Source of the DNA: an uncultured Pelagibacteraceae bacterium
GTDB lineage: Bacteria; Pseudomonadota; Alphaproteobacteria; Pelagibacterales; Pelagibacteraceae
Assembly: GCA_902591845.1 (NCBI GenBank)
Contig: CACJCG010000004.1
Span: 1-37,572, forward strand
Length of the DNA stretch: 37,572 bases
Reading direction: 5' to 3'
Notes under the pieces: generated by a model
What the model was told of the DNA's origin: nothing
Seen by the model: only the letters and a program-made list of their open reading frames with translations
Databases searched by the model: none
Program-made: the position numbers and the translations under genes
Shown: piece by piece, positions 32,929 to 37,572 of the stretch
Layout: the number at the start of each line of letters is the position of its first letter
Position numbering within the stretch: the stretch's first letter is position 1

Positions 32929-33112
32929 AAATCTCTTTCTATAATTTTGTTTTAATTTGTTTTTAAAATTAAACTCTAAGGCCTCTTTAGACTAAAATAA
33001 ATAGATTAACTACCACATTATTGACACAACCAAGGATTGTATAAGTTTCTTTTTTTGTTTTACTTCAGAGGCAATTTGAATTTAAATATCCAGAATTTAA
33101 TTAATTAAACAT

Positions 33113-33118
33113 AGGGGA
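33113..33118 (+). promoter_or_regulatory. Strong Shine-Dalgarno for tauA
   Basis: AGGGGA followed by AATAA and the ATG at 33123. The upstream 194-bp gap also has a TTGACA at 33021-33026, but its best -10 (TATAAG at 33040-33045) is only 13 bp away, so no promoter is claimed. Confidence 0.6.
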
Positions 33119-33122
33119 ATAA

Positions 33123-34064
33123 ATGAAAAAAATACTAAGTTTTATTCTAGGATCTATTTTTGCACTTAACCTATCAATTTCAGTTGCTAATTCAGCTGCA
33201 AATGAAGTTAGAGTTGCATACTTTCTAGAATGGCCAAGCCCAAATTTAGAAGACATGCAGAAAAAGAATTTTGCTAAAGCTCTTGGTGTTCCAGTAAAAT
33301 GGACAAATTTCACTAATGGTGGAGCAATGACTGATGCAATGTTAGCAGGAGATATCGATATTTCTTACTCACAGGGATTAGTACCTTTTATCAATGCTGT
33401 AAAATCAAATGCACCTATCAAATTAGTTGATATTGCTATGGAATACGGAATGGGTGGAACTACGTGTGTTACATCTAATGCATCTGGAATTACAAAAGCA
33501 AACGCTACTGAATTAGAAGGTAAAAAAGTTGCTGTTCCATTAGGAACAATGGCTGAATACGTTTTTGATGAAAGTATGAAAGTTGTTGGTGCTGACAGAG
33601 GTAAAATGGACATTATTCAAATGGACCCTGAAGAAGGTGCTGCTGCATTAGTTAGTGGCGATGTTGTAATGGCATGTTTATTTGGTGGTAACTCAATCAA
33701 AGCAGCAACTGCAGTTGGATCAAGACTTTTAACTGTAGATGAAGCTAGAGCAGCTGGTATCTTAGGTATAGATATCACTTCTGTTACAGATAAATTCATG
33801 AAAGAAAACCCAGGTATGTTAAGAACTTTCATCGAAGTTACTCATGAAGCTAATGCTAGATACAAAGCTGGTAAGGCTGATATGAATGCTATGGCTAAAG
33901 CATCAGAAATGACAGTTGCAGATATGAAAGACACTTTAAGTGGTTTCAAATTCTTAACACCAGAAGAAACAAAAGCATCTATGGAAAGTGGTAATCTTGA
34001 TGGTTTCCTAAAAGGTATGGGAACTCCAGGAGGAGCTGTAGATACAAGTTTCTTACCTTTATAA
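33123..34064 (+). CDS. tauA: Taurine ABC transporter substrate-binding protein
   Basis: 313 residues, periplasmic. The signal peptide is about 1-27 (ANSAANE cut region). The mature start VRVAYFLEWPSPN and WTNFTNGGAMTDAMLAGDIDISYSQGLVPF match the TauA/SsuA-type domain, as do GKKVAVPLGTMAEYVF and PEEGAAALVSGDVVMACLF. The ligand is probably taurine, inferred from fit and from the neighbouring aminotransferase and ald; other sulfonates are possible. It has a strong SD, and a terminator lies after its stop, so it is expected to be made in excess over TauB and TauC. Confidence 0.9.
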   Translation: MKKILSFILGSIFALNLSISVANSAANEVRVAYFLEWPSPNLEDMQKKNFAKALGVPVKWTNFTNGGAMTDAMLAGDIDISYSQGLVPFINAVKSNAPIKLVDIAMEYGMGGTTCVTSNASGITKANATELEGKKVAVPLGTMAEYVFDESMKVVGADRGKMDIIQMDPEEGAAALVSGDVVMACLFGGNSIKAATAVGSRLLTVDEARAAGILGIDITSVTDKFMKENPGMLRTFIEVTHEANARYKAGKADMNAMAKASEMTVADMKDTLSGFKFLTPEETKASMESGNLDGFLKGMGTPGGAVDTSFLPL

Positions 34065-34087
34065 TTTTAAAGGTTTAAAACTTTTTA

Positions 34088-34125
34088 AATAGGCACTGAT
34101 TTTATAATTGGTGCCTATTTTTTTT
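34088..34125 (+). terminator. Intrinsic terminator between tauA and tauB
   Basis: AATAGGCAC (34088-34096), a 14-base loop, then GTGCCTATT (34111-34119), its exact reverse complement, followed by T's through 34125. It begins 24 bases after the tauA stop and lies 26 bases before the tauB ATG, so it must be partly read through for tauBC to be expressed. Confidence 0.85.
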
Positions 34126-34150
34126 ATCAAATTTCTAATATAAGGCAGTA

Positions 34151-34948
34151 ATGAGCGATCTGGTTTCTCAAAATCTTAATATGATTTTCAAAACTCCTAA
34201 AGGAGAAACAGTTCACGCCTTAAAGGACGTAAGCTTTACTTTAAAAAAAGGAGAATTACTTACTGTTCTTGGTCCTTCTGGTTGTGGAAAAACAACTTTA
34301 CTAAATATTACTGCTGGATTTTTAAGACCTACATCAGGAAAAATAACACTTAATAATAATGAAATTGATGGACCTGGTGTTGAAAGAGGAATGGTTTTTC
34401 AACAAGGTGCATTGTTTGAATGGTTAACGGTAGCAGAAAATGTAAATTTTGGACTTAGAATGAAGAAAGAAGATCCTGAAATTACTGCTAAGAAAGTTAA
34501 TGAATGGTTAGATATAGTTGGGCTTAAAGGTTTTGGAAATACACCTACTTATCAATTATCAGGTGGTATGCAGCAAAGAGTTGCTCTTGCAAGATGTTTA
34601 ATAAATGATCCCGATTTAATTTTAATGGACGAACCATTAGGAGCTTTAGATGCATTAACTAGAGAAAAAATGCAATCATTAGTTTTAAAAATTTGGAAAG
34701 AAACTGGAAAAACAATTATCTTAATTACACACTCTGTTGAAGAAGCATTATTACTTGGTGAAAGATTATATGTAATGGCACCAAGACCAGGTAGGATACA
34801 TAAAGAGTATAATCTTCCATTTGCAGAAATGGGTCTTACACAAGACTTAAGAGAAATAAAAAAGAATAAGGAATTCTCTTCTACCAGAGAAGAAATCTTA
34901 TCAATGATTTGGAATATGGAAGAAGAAATTATGGGGAAAGAAAATTAA
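34151..34948 (+). CDS. tauB: Taurine ABC transporter ATP-binding protein
   Basis: 265 residues, the ATPase of the importer. Walker A GPSGCGKTT is at 41-49, the Q-loop is in MVFQQGALFEW (near 84), the signature LSGGMQQRVALARCL starts at 136, Walker B LILMDEPLGALD starts at 156, and the switch His is H194 in ITHS. TauB/SsuB features are clear. Its start follows the terminator by 25 bases. The stop TAA abuts the tauC ATG directly, so translation is coupled. Confidence 0.95.
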   Translation: MSDLVSQNLNMIFKTPKGETVHALKDVSFTLKKGELLTVLGPSGCGKTTLLNITAGFLRPTSGKITLNNNEIDGPGVERGMVFQQGALFEWLTVAENVNFGLRMKKEDPEITAKKVNEWLDIVGLKGFGNTPTYQLSGGMQQRVALARCLINDPDLILMDEPLGALDALTREKMQSLVLKIWKETGKTIILITHSVEEALLLGERLYVMAPRPGRIHKEYNLPFAEMGLTQDLREIKKNKEFSSTREEILSMIWNMEEEIMGKEN

Positions 34949-36874
34949 ATGTTAACCCAATTTATAACAATCTTGATATCTGTAGCTGTAATTGGATGTA
35001 TTCTTTATGGAAGAAGATTAATTAGAACTGAAAAAGTTGATGCAGTCTTTGGTAATCCTGAAAGAGCTAAAGGAGGAACGCACTGGGTAATCGTTGGTAG
35101 CAGTGCAATTCTAATGCTATGGCTTTATTATTCATGGGATATCGCAAAAGGTTTTTATCCAAAATCAGCAAATGAATTATGCCAGGTTGCTAAGATTAAT
35201 GAGTCATTATTAGGTTTAAAATATCAGTTCCCAATTGAAGAAAGAGAATTTAAAAGCACATCGATTATTAAAATTGAAAATAAAAATCTTGTAAAAATTG
35301 CAAATGATATAAAAGCATCTCCTGATCTAAATGATCAACAAAAAACAATCCTTGTAAGTTACATTGATAGAACCTCTAAATTAATTCCATTTTTAACAAG
35401 TGAAGAACTAATTGAAATGGAAACTAAAATTAAAATCAAAGAAATGACAGAGGAAATAAAACTTCTGAGCTTAAATTTTCAAAAGAAAGACTATCCCTTT
35501 GAGACAGATACTGAAAAAACTGAAAGACAAAAACTTATTAATGAACAAGGTGGCTGGGGAATTACAACTATAGACTCTGGAACCGGTACAATTGAAAATA
35601 CCATTGAAATACCTACTGCACCTCAAACCAATAAAGGTTTAAAATTTAATGCAGCTGCAGCAGAACTAAAAAAAATTGATGACAAATTTTTTAAATTAAA
35701 AAACCATAACCCACAGTTCAAAAGCGCAATCAAAGAACTTAAAGATGATATTAAAGCTTACAGAAAAGGATTAGATGATAGTGAAGAAATAGCATCTGAC
35801 TATGCAAAAAATATTGTTAAAATTGCAAGAAGAATAGAGTTTGCAAGCATCTATCCTCCTAATGCATTAAATGAAATGCAAGCAGCAATAATAGAGTTTG
35901 ATGAATTACAAAATAAAGAGCAAGGTGGATTAAGATTAATTGATATTCTTTTATTCCCAGCTGGAACAATAGTTGCAAGTGGACCAACATGTTCAGAACA
36001 GGGTTCAGGAAGATGGTTACCTAAACCATCAGATACATTTAATAAATTTGTATTGATGTCTAAACCAAGTGTTGGCTACAAAAATATTCCTCTTTTATGG
36101 ATTGAGATGGTTGATGTAAGTAAAATGGTTGGATTTATTTTACCTGATTGGATCGCAGATGTATTGCCTGGTGAATATCCAGTGCATTCAAAAGATGGAA
36201 TTGTAAAAGAAAACTTTAAAAGTAACGTTTTAAAAGTTGTTACTGGCGACTTTAAATTATTTAAAGTCCCAGTCCCATATGGACATATATGGGACTCATT
36301 CTTAAGGGTATTTTTAGGTTTAGTATTTGGAATTCTTATTGGGGTGCCATTAGGATTGTTTATGGGACTAAATCGATTTGCTAAAGGTTTCTTTGATCCT
36401 TTAATCGAATTATACAGACCTGTTCCACCGTTAGCTTGGGCGCCATTGATTATTTCAGTTCTTGGAATAGATAATACGGGTAAAATATTTTTATTATTCA
36501 TGGTCTCACTTTCAATTATGATTATTTCTGCAAGAGCTGGTGCATCAGGAACACAGCTTTCAAAAATACATGCTGCACATTCATTAGGAGCTACTAAAAA
36601 ACAAATTTTAAGATATGTGATTTTCCCTAATTCACTTCCTGAAATTCTTACAGGAATTAGAGTTGCTGTTGGTATGTGCTGGGGAACACTTGTTGCTGCA
36701 GAGTTTCTAGCAGGTACAACTGGTATTGGTTTTGTTGAAAATGTTGCAAAAAAATACTTTCAGTATGAAGTTATTTGGATAACAATTTTCATAATGGGTA
36801 TGCTAGGTCTTTTATTTGATATATCTTTAAGAAAAATAATAGATAAGACTATTCCTTGGAGAGGCAAGGGTTAA
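34949..36874 (+). CDS. tauC: Enlarged taurine ABC transporter permease, TauC with a large N-terminal extension
   Basis: 641 residues, more than twice the usual TauC (about 270). The C-terminal 200 residues, about 440-641, are a normal permease: GHIWDSFLRVFLGLVFGI, ELYRPVPPLAWAPL, and the EAA-type loop HAAHSLGATKKQILRYVIFP at 540-560. Residues 1-440 are extra: two hydrophobic helices (about 4-20 and 46-62) and then a long charged, Lys/Glu-rich, helical segment (about 80-330) likely outside the cytoplasm. LPKPSDTF at 357-364 resembles the usual TauC start, followed by an added loop (378-440). The whole frame is open with no frameshift. The extension matches nothing I recognise. Confidence 0.9.
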   Translation: MLTQFITILISVAVIGCILYGRRLIRTEKVDAVFGNPERAKGGTHWVIVGSSAILMLWLYYSWDIAKGFYPKSANELCQVAKINESLLGLKYQFPIEEREFKSTSIIKIENKNLVKIANDIKASPDLNDQQKTILVSYIDRTSKLIPFLTSEELIEMETKIKIKEMTEEIKLLSLNFQKKDYPFETDTEKTERQKLINEQGGWGITTIDSGTGTIENTIEIPTAPQTNKGLKFNAAAAELKKIDDKFFKLKNHNPQFKSAIKELKDDIKAYRKGLDDSEEIASDYAKNIVKIARRIEFASIYPPNALNEMQAAIIEFDELQNKEQGGLRLIDILLFPAGTIVASGPTCSEQGSGRWLPKPSDTFNKFVLMSKPSVGYKNIPLLWIEMVDVSKMVGFILPDWIADVLPGEYPVHSKDGIVKENFKSNVLKVVTGDFKLFKVPVPYGHIWDSFLRVFLGLVFGILIGVPLGLFMGLNRFAKGFFDPLIELYRPVPPLAWAPLIISVLGIDNTGKIFLLFMVSLSIMIISARAGASGTQLSKIHAAHSLGATKKQILRYVIFPNSLPEILTGIRVAVGMCWGTLVAAEFLAGTTGIGFVENVAKKYFQYEVIWITIFIMGMLGLLFDISLRKIIDKTIPWRGKG

Positions 36875-36895
36875 GAGGAAACGTCATTTAAAAAA

Positions 36896-37405
36896 CTAGA
36901 CCTTTTTTATAAAACCAATGGCAGCACCAATGGTAGTCAAAAATCCAGCTAACGGTAGAATAGCAACTGCGTATTTTTTGGGCATATAATTTGGTTTAAA
37001 CTCAATACCTTGCATACTAATTTCAAAATACCACATTTCCCAATACTTACCACGCATACCTTCTACAAGTTCAATTCCATAAATAATTAAGACTACACCA
37101 ATTATCATAATCATAATTTTCCAAAACTGGCGTATGTATAATGAAAGTCGCTCTGGTAATTTTTCATAAATTAAATTTAAAGCTACATGCTCATTATCTC
37201 TAGCTGTCAAAGAAAGCGCTATAAACATCAACCATATATTACTTAATACTGTTAGCAAATCGCCCCAAACAGGAGGGTTATTAAAAACATATCGCATTGT
37301 AACATTGTAAAGAGTAAAACCAACCATAGCAGCCAATAAGAGTGAGCACATAGCTTCCAATATACGGTGAATAAAACGATCAATACTGTTTAAAAATTTT
37401 ATCAT
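36896..37405 (-). CDS. dctQ: TRAP transporter small permease DctQ
   Basis: 169 residues with four hydrophobic helices: about 13-33, 47-65, 88-106 and 147-166. The first half contains VTMRYVFNNPPVWGDLLTVLSNIWLMFIAL, the conserved DctQ core. With DctM it forms the membrane part of a TRAP importer driven by ion gradients. It ends 21 bp from the converging tauC. It overlaps dctM by 1 bp (TAATG). DctQ follows DctM, the reverse of the common P-Q-M order. The substrate-binding protein is beyond the window edge. Confidence 0.88.
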   Translation of the reverse strand: MIKFLNSIDRFIHRILEAMCSLLLAAMVGFTLYNVTMRYVFNNPPVWGDLLTVLSNIWLMFIALSLTARDNEHVALNLIYEKLPERLSLYIRQFWKIMIMIIGVVLIIYGIELVEGMRGKYWEMWYFEISMQGIEFKPNYMPKKYAVAILPLAGFLTTIGAAIGFIKKV

Positions 37406-37572
37406 TAATTACTCAATAAGTTTGGAAGAAACATTGTTAATTCTGGAACAACTAATATAAAAAATAAAAGTAAAAACAATCCAATCAAATAAGGAATTAA
37501 CGCAATAGCAACCTTTTCAAGACGCACTTGCGCTATTGTTGCAGAGGTAAAGTAGGCAACCCCAACTGGTGG
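37405..37572 (-). CDS. dctM: TRAP transporter large permease DctM, C-terminal fragment (5' end outside window)
   Basis: Minus-strand open frame from the right edge to a TAA at 37405-37407, 55 residues. It reads PPVGVAYFTSATIAQVRLEK, then a long hydrophobic helix, then VPELTMFLPNLL. This is the standard DctM end: TPP-VGV plus a final helix and PELSLWLPNLL. It heads the pair, with dctQ following. It is cut off by the window edge, not a pseudogene. Confidence 0.85.
   Translation of the reverse strand, partial: PPVGVAYFTSATIAQVRLEKVAIALIPYLIGLFLLLFFILVVPELTMFLPNLLSN

Noticed and set aside
33021-33045. TTGACA with TATAAG upstream of tauA as a sigma-70 promoter
   Set aside because: The spacer is only 13 bp, too short for a normal promoter, so it was not listed.
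32981-33072. GCCTCT and AGAGGC 80 bp apart before tauA as an inverted repeat or looped operator
   Set aside because: Only 6 bp with a long gap; expected by chance.
36076-36501. 141-codon minus-strand open frame inside tauC
   Set aside because: It lies fully over the conserved permease domain and is an antisense shadow.
1-37572. CRISPR arrays, insertion sequences, prophage or toxin-antitoxin genes
   Set aside because: No regularly spaced repeats, transposase, integrase or phage-like proteins were seen on either strand.

Overview
The window looks like a stretch of a streamlined, AT-rich marine alphaproteobacterial chromosome, most likely SAR11 (Pelagibacterales). The reasons are very low GC, near-absent intergenic space, genes that share or overlap stop and start codons, and a gene mix heavy in substrate-binding transporters (TTT, amino-acid ABC, taurine ABC, TRAP) plus salvage enzymes. 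This placement is inferred from content and style, not from a marker gene. No mobile elements, CRISPR arrays, prophage genes or rRNAs were seen. One tRNA (CAU anticodon) is present.

Layout. 1-5.2 kb: end of an unidentified gene, a 3-hydroxyisobutyrate-dehydrogenase-like enzyme, an FMN-flavoprotein-like protein, a small membrane protein, a DUF1330 protein, a gamma-carbonic-anhydrase-like protein, a thioredoxin-fold protein, a GT4 glycosyltransferase and a DMT exporter. 5.2-9.5 kb: a tripartite tricarboxylate transporter (tctCBA) divergent from an AbrB-type membrane protein. 9.5-13.9 kb: a GT9 glycosyltransferase, a DUF6165 protein, and a polar-amino-acid ABC operon (binding protein, two permeases, PhyH dioxygenase) with no ATPase gene. 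13.9-22.1 kb: a SpeD-SpeE fusion, a class II aldolase/SDR fusion, a TrpB-like enzyme, a DUF1015 protein, then mtnP-mtnA and apt. 22.1-25.3 kb: a TPR/cysteine protein, guaC, a xanthine/guanine PRTase, the tRNA and a tiny membrane protein. 25.4-30.4 kb: a dimethylglycine-dehydrogenase-like enzyme overlapped by a GT26 glycosyltransferase, divergent from a NodU/CmcH carbamoyltransferase. 30.4-37.6 kb: alanine dehydrogenase and a taurine:pyruvate-type aminotransferase, divergent from tauABC, then a TRAP transporter running off the right edge.

How the genes work together. The middle block reads as polyamine synthesis plus disposal of its by-product. The SpeD-SpeE fusion makes spermidine and methylthioadenosine (MTA). 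MtnP and MtnA turn MTA into adenine and methylthioribulose-1-phosphate, and Apt recovers the adenine. The aldolase/SDR fusion is a plausible enzyme for cleaving methylthioribulose-1-phosphate to DHAP and an aldehyde and then processing the aldehyde; this last step is a hypothesis. The right block reads as taurine use: TauABC imports it, the aminotransferase moves its amino group to pyruvate, and alanine dehydrogenase releases ammonium and regenerates pyruvate. Two RNA hairpins, one a classic intrinsic terminator, sit directly after binding-protein genes and probably hold permease expression below binding-protein expression.
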